DNA of 64,000 bases from Ascidiimonas meishanensis (GTDB lineage: Bacteria; Bacteroidota; Bacteroidia; Flavobacteriales; Flavobacteriaceae). Below are positions 1-8,462 of the stretch, piece after piece. The notes beneath the pieces were generated by a model, which ran no database searches, had not been told where the DNA came from, and saw only the letters and a list, made by a program, of their open reading frames with translations. Numbering within the stretch: the first letter of the stretch is position 1; each line of letters begins with the position of its first letter. The stretch covers positions 496,001 to 560,000 of the forward strand of contig NZ_JBBEXD010000003.1 in assembly GCF_037782385.1 (NCBI RefSeq). Reading direction: 5' to 3'. Position numbers and translations under genes: made by a program.

Positions 1-305
1 TGAGCAGTCTTGGTGAGAGTATCCGCAATTTTGAAGGAGCGGCTAAAAACATGTCTCCTACGGTAGATGCAATTAGTTCTACAAAGAAATATAGCGAAGA
101 ATTATCGTTGGCAGCTTCTCAAATGGAGTCACTTAACAGTCTTTATAAAGTACAGTTAGAAAGTGCAAGTCGCCAGGCTAGCATTAATGAGCAAGTTGCT
201 GACAACGCAGGTAGACTTAAAGATCAAATGGAGTCATTGACAACTAATCTCTCTTCACTTAATGGTGTTTATGGCGGGATGCTTTCTGCAATGAATAGAA
301 ACTAA
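1..305 (+). CDS. gldL: GldL, C-terminal part (gliding motility / T9SS motor protein)
   Basis: This is the 3' end of a gene that enters from the left edge; the open frame runs from base 3 to the stop at 303-305. GldL is the inner-membrane partner of GldM in the proton-driven motor that powers type IX secretion and gliding. Only the cytoplasmic C-terminal region is present: a Ser/Gln/Glu-rich helical stretch with phrases such as SLAASQMESLNSLY and NLSSLNGVYGGMLSAM, which are typical of GldL ends. The N-terminal transmembrane hairpin lies outside the window. The assignment is supported by gldM starting 35 bases downstream on the same strand, the conserved gldKLMN order of the family. Confidence 0.93.
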   Translation, partial: SSLGESIRNFEGAAKNMSPTVDAISSTKKYSEELSLAASQMESLNSLYKVQLESASRQASINEQVADNAGRLKDQMESLTTNLSSLNGVYGGMLSAMNRN

Positions 306-340
306 TTAGTAATAGTAACTTAACCTTAATCTAATTAGAA

Positions 341-1906
341 ATGGCAGGAAATAGTTTATCTCCAAGGCAGAAAATGATTAACCTCATGTACCTAGTATTT
401 ATTGCTATGTTAGCGCTAAATATGAGTAAAGAGGTATTATCCGCCTTTGGACTTATGAATGAAAAGTTAGAAACTTCTAACGAAAAGACCACCCAGTCAA
501 ACCTCGCATTTTTTGACGGTTTGGCCACGAAAGCATCAGAACAACCTGAAAAATTTGGAAAGTTGTTTGAGAATGCTCAAGATATTAAAGAATATTCAGC
601 AGATTTTTATGATTATCTGGAAAGGCTCAAAGGCAAAATGACCGCAAAGCTAGAAGATAAGAAGGATTATGAAACCATGGATAAAGCTGATTTTTTAGAT
701 CAGAAATTTTTCGAAGGTGACAAATATACTTCAGCAGGGCAAAAGTTCTTAGACCGGATGAATAAGTATCGCGAAAATGTATTAAATGCTTTACCTACCG
801 AAGGATTTGAACAGACACGGGAAGCCGTTGAAAATCGTTTCAGCACAGGAGAGAATGGAAAAGCTACCAATAGAGACGGAAAAAAAATAGACTGGTTAAA
901 CTACCACTTTGAAGGATTTCCTTTGATTGCTTCTTTAACCAAGATTACACAGATTCAGGCAGACGTAAAAGCGACAGAAGAAGAAGCTTTATCAAGAATG
1001 TTGGAAGGTCAGTTAAAGAGTGAAATTTCTATGACTAACTATTCTACCTTATTACAGCAACCAAAATCTGCTTACTATCAAGGGGAAACTTTTGACGGAT
1101 CTATTGTTTTAGGAAGAACAGACCAGACTACAAAACCTAATGAAGTGGAGTTATTTTTAGATGGTAAGAAACTTACTGAGAAAGACTATACTTTAAATGG
1201 AGGTGCTGTAAAACTTAATGTTAATGTAGGGAGCGCAGGAGATCACAAAATTACAGGAAATCTGTATTTTGATCAGGATGGTGAACGCCTTCCAGTTGAA
1301 GTAAATCAAACATTTGCAGTAATTACAAAACCAAATGCAGCGGTAATTTCGGCAGACAAAATGAATGTTGTTTACCGTGGGGTTGCAAATCCTATTACAA
1401 TCTCTATACCTGGTATACCAGATAATAAAGTAGGGGCAAGTGCTCCTGGTCTTAAAAAAGCATCTGGAAGCAAGTACATTATGAATCCAGGGACAGGAAG
1501 AACGGTTAATATCACCGCTACGGGTACTTTACCTGACGGACAAGGAATTAAAACTACTTCTCAGTTCCGTATCAAGGATATTCCAAGACCATCTGGAACC
1601 ATTCGTGGAGAAGCCAATAGTGCTAAGATGACAAAGAACAACCTTTCAATTTCAACTGTAGGAGCTATTCTTGAGGATTTTGATTTTGATTTAAATCTTG
1701 CGATTAGTGGATTTAAATTTAAGGTTCCAGGACAGCCTACTGTACAAGTAAGAGGTGGTAAATTGGACGCAAGAGCAAAAGGAGCGCTTAAGAGAGCTAA
1801 GAGAGGTGATGCAGTACAAGTTTTTGATATTGAAGCTTATATAACAAATAACAGGACGTATAAACTGAAAAAAGTATCTCCTGTAGTGATTGAGCTTACA
1901 AACTAA
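341..1906 (+). CDS. gldM: GldM, type IX secretion / gliding motor shaft protein
   Basis: GldM spans the inner membrane with one N-terminal helix and extends through the periplasm as a dimeric shaft that couples the GldL motor to the outer-membrane GldK-GldN ring. The 521-residue length is normal for the family. The start MAGNSLSPRQKMINLMYLVF is the classical GldM N-terminus, and the single transmembrane helix lies at about residues 14-34. After it come a helical periplasmic domain (to about residue 220) and three beta-rich domains to the end at VVIELTN. It sits 35 bases after gldL and just before gldN, so the three genes are co-transcribed. Function is assigned from family knowledge and the N-terminal and syntenic match. 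Confidence 0.97.
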   Translation: MAGNSLSPRQKMINLMYLVFIAMLALNMSKEVLSAFGLMNEKLETSNEKTTQSNLAFFDGLATKASEQPEKFGKLFENAQDIKEYSADFYDYLERLKGKMTAKLEDKKDYETMDKADFLDQKFFEGDKYTSAGQKFLDRMNKYRENVLNALPTEGFEQTREAVENRFSTGENGKATNRDGKKIDWLNYHFEGFPLIASLTKITQIQADVKATEEEALSRMLEGQLKSEISMTNYSTLLQQPKSAYYQGETFDGSIVLGRTDQTTKPNEVELFLDGKKLTEKDYTLNGGAVKLNVNVGSAGDHKITGNLYFDQDGERLPVEVNQTFAVITKPNAAVISADKMNVVYRGVANPITISIPGIPDNKVGASAPGLKKASGSKYIMNPGTGRTVNITATGTLPDGQGIKTTSQFRIKDIPRPSGTIRGEANSAKMTKNNLSISTVGAILEDFDFDLNLAISGFKFKVPGQPTVQVRGGKLDARAKGALKRAKRGDAVQVFDIEAYITNNRTYKLKKVSPVVIELTN

Positions 1907-1919
1907 TATAATTGGTGTT

Positions 1920-2813
1920 ATGATGAATTGGAAAAATGTTTTATTAACAGCAACGGCCTTTTTGGTCACTATGGGAAGTTTTGCGCAGGCAAATTTACTG
2001 AATGCTAAAAAGCCCGAAGAAATCGGAAAGCGCACAGATGCGCAAATAGAAGCGGATAATGATACGCCGCTACCGTACGGTTATGTAGACGATAGAGATA
2101 TACTCTGGTCTAAAACTGTTTGGGAGATAGTAGATCTAGATGAAAGAGTTAACTTTCCTTTCTACTATCCCATAGATACGGTAGATATAGGTCCAAACAG
2201 AAGATCTTTGTATGATGTTCTTATGAAGAGTATTAAAAATGGCGAGTTGCAAGATATTTATGTAGACTCTTATTTTACAGAGAAAAGAAAACTAGAAGAT
2301 CTTCAGGCTACTCTTACCAAAGTAGATACTACAGATTTAGGTTACGAGCAGTTTAATGCTGGTGAACAAATTTCACCAGAGTACATAAACAGAAGAGACC
2401 TAAGCGCAGCAGATATTGAAGAGTGGCATGTGAAAGGATTGTGGTATTTTGATAAGCGTCAGGGAGAATTAAAATATCGTTTATTAGGAATTGCTCCAGT
2501 GGCACCCGATGTAAACTTTATTGATACTGATGCAGCAGATAAAGTAGAATTGTTCTGGGTTTGGTACCCAAGTGTTCGCCAAATTCTACATGAATCCAAA
2601 GTGTTTAATGGTCGTAATAGTGCCAGACCAATATCATTTGACCATCTGCTTAATTCAAGACGATTTAATGCAACCGTTTATAAAGAAGATAACGTATATG
2701 GTGACCGAAGGATATCCGATTACCTAAAGGAAAATTCCCTTTTCCAACTTCTTGAATCACAAAAAATCAAAGAAAGCATACGCGACTTTGAACAGGATAT
2801 GTGGAGTTACTAA
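1920..2813 (+). CDS. gldN: GldN, periplasmic T9SS ring protein
   Basis: GldN (GldN/GldO family) associates with the lipoprotein GldK in the periplasmic ring of the type IX secretion system. The first ATG at 1920 gives MMNWKNVLLTATAFLVTMGS followed by FAQ/AN, a clear Sec signal peptide with cleavage after FAQ at about residue 22. A longer frame opens at 1890 inside gldM, but that start would put ten polar and hydrophobic residues before the signal peptide, so 1920 (or 1923) is preferred. The mature part has family phrases such as DDRDILWSKTVWEIVDLDERVNFP and WYPSVRQILH split around the middle. It follows gldM by 13 bases and ends in front of a terminator hairpin, closing the gld operon. Confidence 0.96.
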   Translation: MMNWKNVLLTATAFLVTMGSFAQANLLNAKKPEEIGKRTDAQIEADNDTPLPYGYVDDRDILWSKTVWEIVDLDERVNFPFYYPIDTVDIGPNRRSLYDVLMKSIKNGELQDIYVDSYFTEKRKLEDLQATLTKVDTTDLGYEQFNAGEQISPEYINRRDLSAADIEEWHVKGLWYFDKRQGELKYRLLGIAPVAPDVNFIDTDAADKVELFWVWYPSVRQILHESKVFNGRNSARPISFDHLLNSRRFNATVYKEDNVYGDRRISDYLKENSLFQLLESQKIKESIRDFEQDMWSY

Positions 2814-2848
2814 GGTTTCAGTTCCAATTCTGAACATAAAAACACATA

Positions 2849-2876
2849 AAAAACACTCGCTTTGGCGGGTGTTTTT
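2849..2876 (+). terminator. Rho-independent terminator after gldN
   Basis: A 12-bp stem (2849-2860 with 2865-2876, one G-T pair) with a four-base TTTG loop; the right arm ends in a T run and more T-rich sequence follows. It lies 36 bases after the gldN stop and closes the gld operon. Confidence 0.85.
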
Positions 2877-2921
2877 GTGTTTAAAGTAATTCCTTTTATT
2901 TTTAAAAAAGAAGGTATCGCG

Positions 2922-2929
2922 TACCTTTG
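2922..2929 (+). promoter_or_regulatory. Bacteroidetes -7 promoter box (TACCTTTG)
   Basis: TACCTTTG matches the Bacteroidetes consensus TAnnTTTG exactly. It ends only five bases before the ATG at 2935, so a transcript starting from it would be nearly leaderless. No convincing -33 TTG element is visible at the usual distance, which lowers confidence. Confidence 0.45.
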
Positions 2930-2934
2930 TAAGT

Positions 2935-3990
2935 ATGATAGACTATATTGTAGTTGGACTGGGACTTGCAGGTATGGCATTTTGTGAAACACTGGAAAAA
3001 CAAGGTAAATCGTTTGTTGTTTTTGATGATGGATCTCAAAAATCTTCCGGAGTAGCAGGTGGCTTATACAATCCGGTAATCCTAAAACGATTTACAAAAG
3101 TTTGGATGGCACAAGAGCAGCTCGCTGTTGCAATGCCGTTCTATGAACAATTGGAAAAAAAATTTCAGGAAAAATATGACTATAAAGTTCCTGTTTATAG
3201 AAGATTTACCTCAGTAGAAGAACAAAACCTTTGGTTTGAAGCCGCAGATAAACCCAGATTAAGTGAATTTATGTCTCTGAGCCTTCATAAAAATCAATAC
3301 AATCATATTCACGCACCTTTTGGTTTTGGAGAAGTGTTACAAACGGGAAGAGTTGATACCGCTAAATTACAGCGTACGTATGCCAACTTCCTTAAAAAGT
3401 ATCATAAACTTAGGGAAGAGACATTTGTAGTACCCCAGATACAGTTGGCTAATAACTACGTAGCCTACAAAGATATCAAAGCGAAACATATTGTTTTTGC
3501 CGATGGATTTGGAATGAAATCTAACCCGTATTTTAATTACTTACCTTTAAATGGTACTAAAGGACAATTAGTAACTATAGAAGCACCAGATTTACAACTG
3601 GACTTTGTGTTAAAGTCATCTGTATTCATTATCCCACAAGGGAATCATCTCTACAGAATAGGAGCAACGTATGAATGGGAAGATAAAACCAATACCACCA
3701 CTGTAGAGGCTCGTGAAGAATTGCTAACCAAGCTAGAAACCTTTATGAAATGTTCTTACGAGGTAGTGCATCAGGAAGCAGGCATTCGTCCTACAGTTAC
3801 AGATCGTCGTCCGCTGGTAGGAAGACACCCAATTCACAAACATCTTTTTTTGTTGAATGGGATGGGGTCAAGAGGAGTTATGATAGCACCTTATATAGCG
3901 ATAGAATTATTTAATTTTATTGAAAGTAAAACGTCGCTGCCTCCTGAAATTGATATTCAACGATTCCATAAAAAGTTTATGAATAGGTAA
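2935..3990 (+). CDS. FAD-dependent oxidoreductase, DAO (D-amino-acid oxidase-like) family
   Basis: Flavoprotein of the DAO superfamily, which oxidises amines or amino acids with FAD. The N-terminal dinucleotide-binding strand-turn-helix is IVVGLGLAG (GxGxxG at residues 8-13), followed by an acidic residue at the end of the second strand (VVFDDG). A glycine-rich motif SGVAGGLYNP follows, as in this family. The C-terminal part has the second FAD-contact region GIRPTVTDRRPLVGRHP and LLNGMGSRGVMIAPYIA, which resembles the C-terminal part of MnmC and ThiO-like proteins. The 351-residue length is normal for a single-domain DAO protein. It is cytoplasmic, with no signal peptide. It stands alone between terminators, so the context gives no substrate. 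Confidence 0.85.
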   Translation: MIDYIVVGLGLAGMAFCETLEKQGKSFVVFDDGSQKSSGVAGGLYNPVILKRFTKVWMAQEQLAVAMPFYEQLEKKFQEKYDYKVPVYRRFTSVEEQNLWFEAADKPRLSEFMSLSLHKNQYNHIHAPFGFGEVLQTGRVDTAKLQRTYANFLKKYHKLREETFVVPQIQLANNYVAYKDIKAKHIVFADGFGMKSNPYFNYLPLNGTKGQLVTIEAPDLQLDFVLKSSVFIIPQGNHLYRIGATYEWEDKTNTTTVEAREELLTKLETFMKCSYEVVHQEAGIRPTVTDRRPLVGRHPIHKHLFLLNGMGSRGVMIAPYIAIELFNFIESKTSLPPEIDIQRFHKKFMNR

Positions 3991-4020
3991 TATAAAACAA
4001 ACTTATCTTACCTATTTTTT
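3982..4020 (+). terminator. Terminator overlapping the stop of the DAO gene
   Basis: A 9-bp perfect stem (AATAGGTAA at 3982-3990 with TTACCTATT at 4008-4016) followed by a T run. The left arm contains the last codons and stop of the oxidoreductase gene. Confidence 0.7.
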
Positions 4021-4232
4021 GTTATTTATCGGTAAATAAAACATTTCATCAGCCACATTTTATCCGATGAAATTTATGTATTATATTTAAAATAGCGTAA
4101 TTTTTTATTTTCCAATGTCTTATAAAATATTTGGTAAAACAAAATATCTAAGCAAATTCCCCCTTTAGGAAGATTAATTACAGAGTAAATGAACTTTTAT
4201 AATTAATAAACGCAACCACGTTAAACCAACTA

Positions 4233-5675
4233 ATGGAAGAAAAAGAATTTATTGTAAATGTAGGCCCCGGAGCTACATTTACACCGTCTGGTGACTTCTA
4301 TACCCGTCCTGAGGATGTAGATGCTATGTTCCAAAGATTTCAGGAAAACAATTCAAAAAACATAACCCTATACTTTCATGGAGGGTTGGTAAAAGAAAAA
4401 AGCGGAAGAGAAACTGCCGCAAGGGTTCAACCTTATATAAGTGAAGCTTCACAAGAGCCCATATTTGTTGTTTGGGAAACTGGACTTTTTGAAACTTTTT
4501 CCAACAATATCAAACAGGTTACAGATACCAAACTGTATCAAAAGGTATTGAAAATGGTGATTAGAAAAGTTTCAGAAAAATTGGGATTTGATCTAGAAGA
4601 AGGAAGGAGTGCAGGGGTCATGAAAAGTGAAGATGAAGTGGAAGCAGAACTGGCAAAACCCATCCCTTACCAGCATTACTCCAGAGATGAATTTACAACG
4701 TCTGGTCGTGGAGCAGAAGCCATTGCTGAGCTTCCTGATGATGAGCAAATGATGGAGCAAATGCTTAACGCAGAATTCAGGCGTATGGTACAGACAGATG
4801 CAGAGATACCAGAACTGATAGAAGAATCTGATGTGAGAATGGATGAAATGGCAGGTAGGGGCATAGTTAATACTGCAATGTTGGTTAAAAACTTGGCAGC
4901 TATTGCATTTCGGGTCATCAAACGCTTTATCAAAAAAAGAGATCATCATTTCTATCCTACCATTGTAGAAGAAACTTTGCGACAAATTTACATTGCAGAT
5001 ATAGGTGCATGGGTATGGACTAAAATGAAGAAAAAATCCGCAGATATGTGGAAAGATAATGACGATAAAGTGGGACTAGGTCAGCATGCTGGTAGGTACT
5101 TGCTAGATAAATTAGCAGTCTTTGTTGCAAACCATCAAGATGTTCAGGTAAATTTAGTGGGCCATAGTGCAGGTTCTATTGTAATTTGCAATCTACTTAA
5201 GAAAGCTTCAGCACATTATCCCGCATTAAAATTTAATAAAATTGTCTTTATGGCACCTGCATGTAGAGTAGATTTATTTCATAAAGAGGTGGTAAAGAAT
5301 ACAAACAGATTTAATAGTTTTCGTATGTATACCATGACAGATCACTACGAAACACAGGATATGATGATTCCTTATTTCTATACACATTCATTACTTTACT
5401 TAGTCTCAGGAATATTGGAAGATGAAGGTGATAATTACGACATTCCAATCTTAGGTATGGAACGTTTTATAGACGGCAGAGTTCCCTATCAGGATATGGA
5501 AATTATTAGAGAGACAAATACGTTTTTATATGAAAATAGCAAAAGTAGTTTAGTCTTTTCCGTTACAGAAACAAGCGCTGTGGAAGGAGAAAAATCAACA
5601 TCAGAAGCACATGGCGATTTTGATGATGATACTCCTACTTTGAAGAGTCTTACTCATTTTTTAAGAAGTAATTGA
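4233..5675 (+). CDS. Alpha/beta hydrolase of a caspase-associated operon
   Basis: A serine hydrolase of unknown substrate. Residues 310-314 read GHSAG, the nucleophile elbow, with Ser312 as the predicted nucleophile. An N-terminal strand-loop YFHGGL near residue 48 is the usual oxyanion-side HGG motif. Between them lies a long acidic, helical insertion (about residues 130-290), so the fold is interrupted by a lid-like or regulatory domain and the 480-residue protein is longer than a plain lipase/esterase. No signal peptide or membrane segment is apparent. It is the first gene of a tight operon with a caspase-like peptidase (gap of four bases) and a helix-turn-helix protein. That context suggests an effector or processing enzyme in a conflict or cell-death module rather than a metabolic esterase. 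The fold is seen directly; the role is inferred. Confidence 0.7.
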   Translation: MEEKEFIVNVGPGATFTPSGDFYTRPEDVDAMFQRFQENNSKNITLYFHGGLVKEKSGRETAARVQPYISEASQEPIFVVWETGLFETFSNNIKQVTDTKLYQKVLKMVIRKVSEKLGFDLEEGRSAGVMKSEDEVEAELAKPIPYQHYSRDEFTTSGRGAEAIAELPDDEQMMEQMLNAEFRRMVQTDAEIPELIEESDVRMDEMAGRGIVNTAMLVKNLAAIAFRVIKRFIKKRDHHFYPTIVEETLRQIYIADIGAWVWTKMKKKSADMWKDNDDKVGLGQHAGRYLLDKLAVFVANHQDVQVNLVGHSAGSIVICNLLKKASAHYPALKFNKIVFMAPACRVDLFHKEVVKNTNRFNSFRMYTMTDHYETQDMMIPYFYTHSLLYLVSGILEDEGDNYDIPILGMERFIDGRVPYQDMEIIRETNTFLYENSKSSLVFSVTETSAVEGEKSTSEAHGDFDDDTPTLKSLTHFLRSN

Positions 5676-5679
5676 GTCT

Positions 5680-6705
5680 ATGAAAGAAGATTATGCATTG
5701 GTAATAGGAATAAATAATTATACCCCTCCTAAAAAAAGTGGTCTACGCGCTTTAAAAGGAGCTATTAATGATGCCAATTATTTTGAAGCATGGCTTACCA
5801 GTCCAGAAGGTGGTAATTTATCACCTGATAATTGTTATAAAATTATTTCAACCATAAGTCCATTAACTCCACTGCAAGAAGAAGTAGACTCAAAAATAGA
5901 AGAGATGATTGCCCAAATAAAGGCAAATGGAGGAAAAGCACGCAGACTTTATTTTTATTTTGCCGGTCACGGGCTGGGGTCTATGGATGATATAGAAGAC
6001 ATCGCTTTATGCCTAGCAAAATGGTCTGAATTGAGAAGAAATATGGCACTTTCTTCTAAGAAGTATAAAGAAAGTATTAGACAGTTTGGGTATTTTGAAG
6101 AAATATTTCTCTTTGCAGATTGCTGTAGAAACACCAAAATTAACGTAAAACCGCTACAACCCACATTTGCACCTTTTGAACCAAGTCCATTATCTGGAAG
6201 CACCAGATTATTTATAGGCTATGCCACCCAATACCAAGATCAGTCTTTTGAAGCAGAAACCGGAAATTTAGAAATGAGAGGTGTGTTTACAAGGGTGTTA
6301 ATTGAAGCCTTAAAAGGAGCAGCAGCAGATGAAAACGGGGTGATTACTGCTGATGGACTAAGAGATTATTTATGCTTGCATACTCCCATTGAAGCGCAGA
6401 AGGAAGGGTATAAACAGAAACCAGATATTACACATTCTTTTACGTCTACTTCTCCGCCCGTATTAACACTTGCCATAGATGAAAACACTGCTACTAATTG
6501 TCATATTACTTTTGATGAATACCGCAATAGTACCGTTGAATTTATAGGAAATGAGGGGATTTTAGAAACCTTTAACGCGGCTCAAGATAAGAATGTAACC
6601 GTTGCTTTAACAGAAAAATTATATCTTCTAAGAGATACTTCTAACAACGATAGCTTGCCAATTTACGTTTCAACTACAAATACAGATCTTCATGTTAGCT
6701 TCTAA
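5680..6705 (+). CDS. Caspase-family (peptidase C14) protein
   Basis: A caspase-fold cysteine peptidase. The N-terminus YALVIGINNYTPP and LKGAINDANYFEAWL are the standard first strand and helix of the p20-like subunit. The catalytic dyad is visible as FAGHG (His97) and LFADCCRN, where Cys149 (the D-x-C position) is the likely nucleophile. The fold continues through FIGYATQYQDQSFE and GVFTRVLIEALKG to about residue 250. The last 90 residues form a separate small beta-rich domain of unknown type. There is no signal peptide. Its start is four bases after the hydrolase stop, and the next gene begins inside its last codons, so the three are probably translated together. In bacteria such peptidases are often proteolytically activated effectors in defence or programmed-death systems; that role is inferred here. 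Confidence 0.88.
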   Translation: MKEDYALVIGINNYTPPKKSGLRALKGAINDANYFEAWLTSPEGGNLSPDNCYKIISTISPLTPLQEEVDSKIEEMIAQIKANGGKARRLYFYFAGHGLGSMDDIEDIALCLAKWSELRRNMALSSKKYKESIRQFGYFEEIFLFADCCRNTKINVKPLQPTFAPFEPSPLSGSTRLFIGYATQYQDQSFEAETGNLEMRGVFTRVLIEALKGAAADENGVITADGLRDYLCLHTPIEAQKEGYKQKPDITHSFTSTSPPVLTLAIDENTATNCHITFDEYRNSTVEFIGNEGILETFNAAQDKNVTVALTEKLYLLRDTSNNDSLPIYVSTTNTDLHVSF

Positions 6706-8383
6706 GTCTCCATCCAAAACACATGCGCAGCTTAAGCTCACCATACATATTGATTATGTGTATATTCATTTGGTAAAAGTATCATTGTTTGATACACATA
6801 ACCGAGAAGTAATTCCCTTAGAAAAAAGTAACCAGCATCATTTATACTTTGAAATACCATCGGGTTTATACACACTTAGAATGGTAATGAACGGGCAGGT
6901 AAAGGATAAGGTGTTTTTGCTTGATAAAGATAAAAGTTTTAATATCGCTAACCATCATGGTGAAAACGTAATAAAGCCACCCAAACAATTTTCATCTGTA
7001 TTGGTAAGTGAATTATATGAATCTTCTCATGAATATTATACAAACCCTGCGGTAGAATGGAGCCAGAAAGATACGTTTACCCATGGCAAAAGTATTGTGC
7101 ATAAAGAAGCAAACTCATCTCTATTTATCTTTTTGCGTTTTCCCTCTGTGGAACATTATAATAGATTAAGAGAAGAATCTGGTTTTGAGTTTTTTGATAA
7201 ATTTAAACTAACAGACGAAAATGGAAAGGTGCTTTTTTATTTGAATGATGAAAATGCTACCCAGATGGATAGAAATACGGGTTGGCTGGCCGTTAATTGT
7301 AAATTGATTTCGGGCACTTATTTCTTGCTATATGAAGGAGAGCAAGCTAGACAGATACCCGTTAATATATTTGAACATTGGCACACACAGCTTTTTTTAA
7401 CGGTGGGAGCACAACCTTTGTTTGGAACACTTAGAATATTCTTAGCACGTCAGCGTAGATTTGACCCTCATAACGAAACCTACAAATACATAGATATTTT
7501 GCTTAATAAGCTACAAAATAGAGATTATAGCCTAGGTAAGGAATTAGTTGAAATGGCAGCCTATGGAAAGTTTGAATCTCCAATGATTGGTCTGGTAGCA
7601 GCATACATTTATCTTAAAAGTAAGGAAACTCATGAAGACAATCTCTTCAAAGTTATTACAGAAAACATGCAGCAGGCTATTTTAAAGAAAAATGAAGATT
7701 CACCTGATTTGAGGGCACTTACAATTTTGGCATCTCAACATTTTGACGATTATAACTTTGATAAGACAGTGGTGAAAGGAACCCCCATGCTAAGAGTTGG
7801 TTTTGAGGCACTATTAAGTGCAGCTGTTGATAATGTAAGGCTTATAAAAGAGAATTCAATTAACGATTATATTTCAGAAAATCTTTATTTTGACTCTCCT
7901 TTCAACACCTTTAAACCTTTCCCCTTTCCTAAAGACAGATCAAAAAGGACAAAGAAACCTTCTAAAAAAATACGAAATCCCAGACCTGGTCATAAAGGAG
8001 GTTTTGGAGCTTTAGGTAGTGGAGATTTTTTTGATAAAACGAACGAACCTGCTTTTAGTAAAGAGATCTTATCTGATGAGGTATTCAATGAATGGGATTC
8101 TAAGATGATGGAGGAAGAAGCAGTAAATTACCAACCAAAAATAACAGGCACGAAGCGATTTAAGGTTTCTGTAAAAGATTTATTTGACAAAAAACTATTA
8201 AAATTTGTAGATAAAGGTTCAGAAGAGAAGGTTAGAAATAGCTGGGTAAAACAGGGTATTTATGAATTAGTAACAAAAGATAAAAAAATTACTATGAATG
8301 AGATTTCATCTCAATTGGGAGTTTCAAGAAATACAGTAAGCCGCATTTTTGCTGAATGGGAAGACGAAGCGAATTCAAATTAG
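6692..8383 (+). CDS. Large caspase-operon protein with C-terminal helix-turn-helix
   Basis: Not a family I can name. The ATG at 6692 overlaps the end of the caspase gene by 14 bases. Residues 1-100 look like a beta-sandwich (alternating strands such as VYIHLVKVSLF and YTLRMVMNG). A second beta-rich region follows to about 240. A helical region around 275-400 contains the phrases SPMIGLVAAYIYL and PDLRALTILASQ, which from memory resemble segments in other caspase- or patatin-associated conflict proteins (low confidence). Residues 405-455 are basic, Pro/Gly-rich and probably disordered. The end (about 530-556) is a helix-turn-helix, ITMNEISSQLGVSRNTVSRI, so the protein probably binds DNA. It may be the sensor or regulator of the hydrolase-caspase pair. 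Confidence 0.6.
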   Translation: MLASKSPSKTHAQLKLTIHIDYVYIHLVKVSLFDTHNREVIPLEKSNQHHLYFEIPSGLYTLRMVMNGQVKDKVFLLDKDKSFNIANHHGENVIKPPKQFSSVLVSELYESSHEYYTNPAVEWSQKDTFTHGKSIVHKEANSSLFIFLRFPSVEHYNRLREESGFEFFDKFKLTDENGKVLFYLNDENATQMDRNTGWLAVNCKLISGTYFLLYEGEQARQIPVNIFEHWHTQLFLTVGAQPLFGTLRIFLARQRRFDPHNETYKYIDILLNKLQNRDYSLGKELVEMAAYGKFESPMIGLVAAYIYLKSKETHEDNLFKVITENMQQAILKKNEDSPDLRALTILASQHFDDYNFDKTVVKGTPMLRVGFEALLSAAVDNVRLIKENSINDYISENLYFDSPFNTFKPFPFPKDRSKRTKKPSKKIRNPRPGHKGGFGALGSGDFFDKTNEPAFSKEILSDEVFNEWDSKMMEEEAVNYQPKITGTKRFKVSVKDLFDKKLLKFVDKGSEEKVRNSWVKQGIYELVTKDKKITMNEISSQLGVSRNTVSRIFAEWEDEANSN

Positions 8384-8462
8384 AAAACATACGCTTAGAG
8401 ATTAGATGGAAGTGTTTAGAAGGAGAAAAATAACGGTCAATAAAAAATGAAAGGATACTAGT

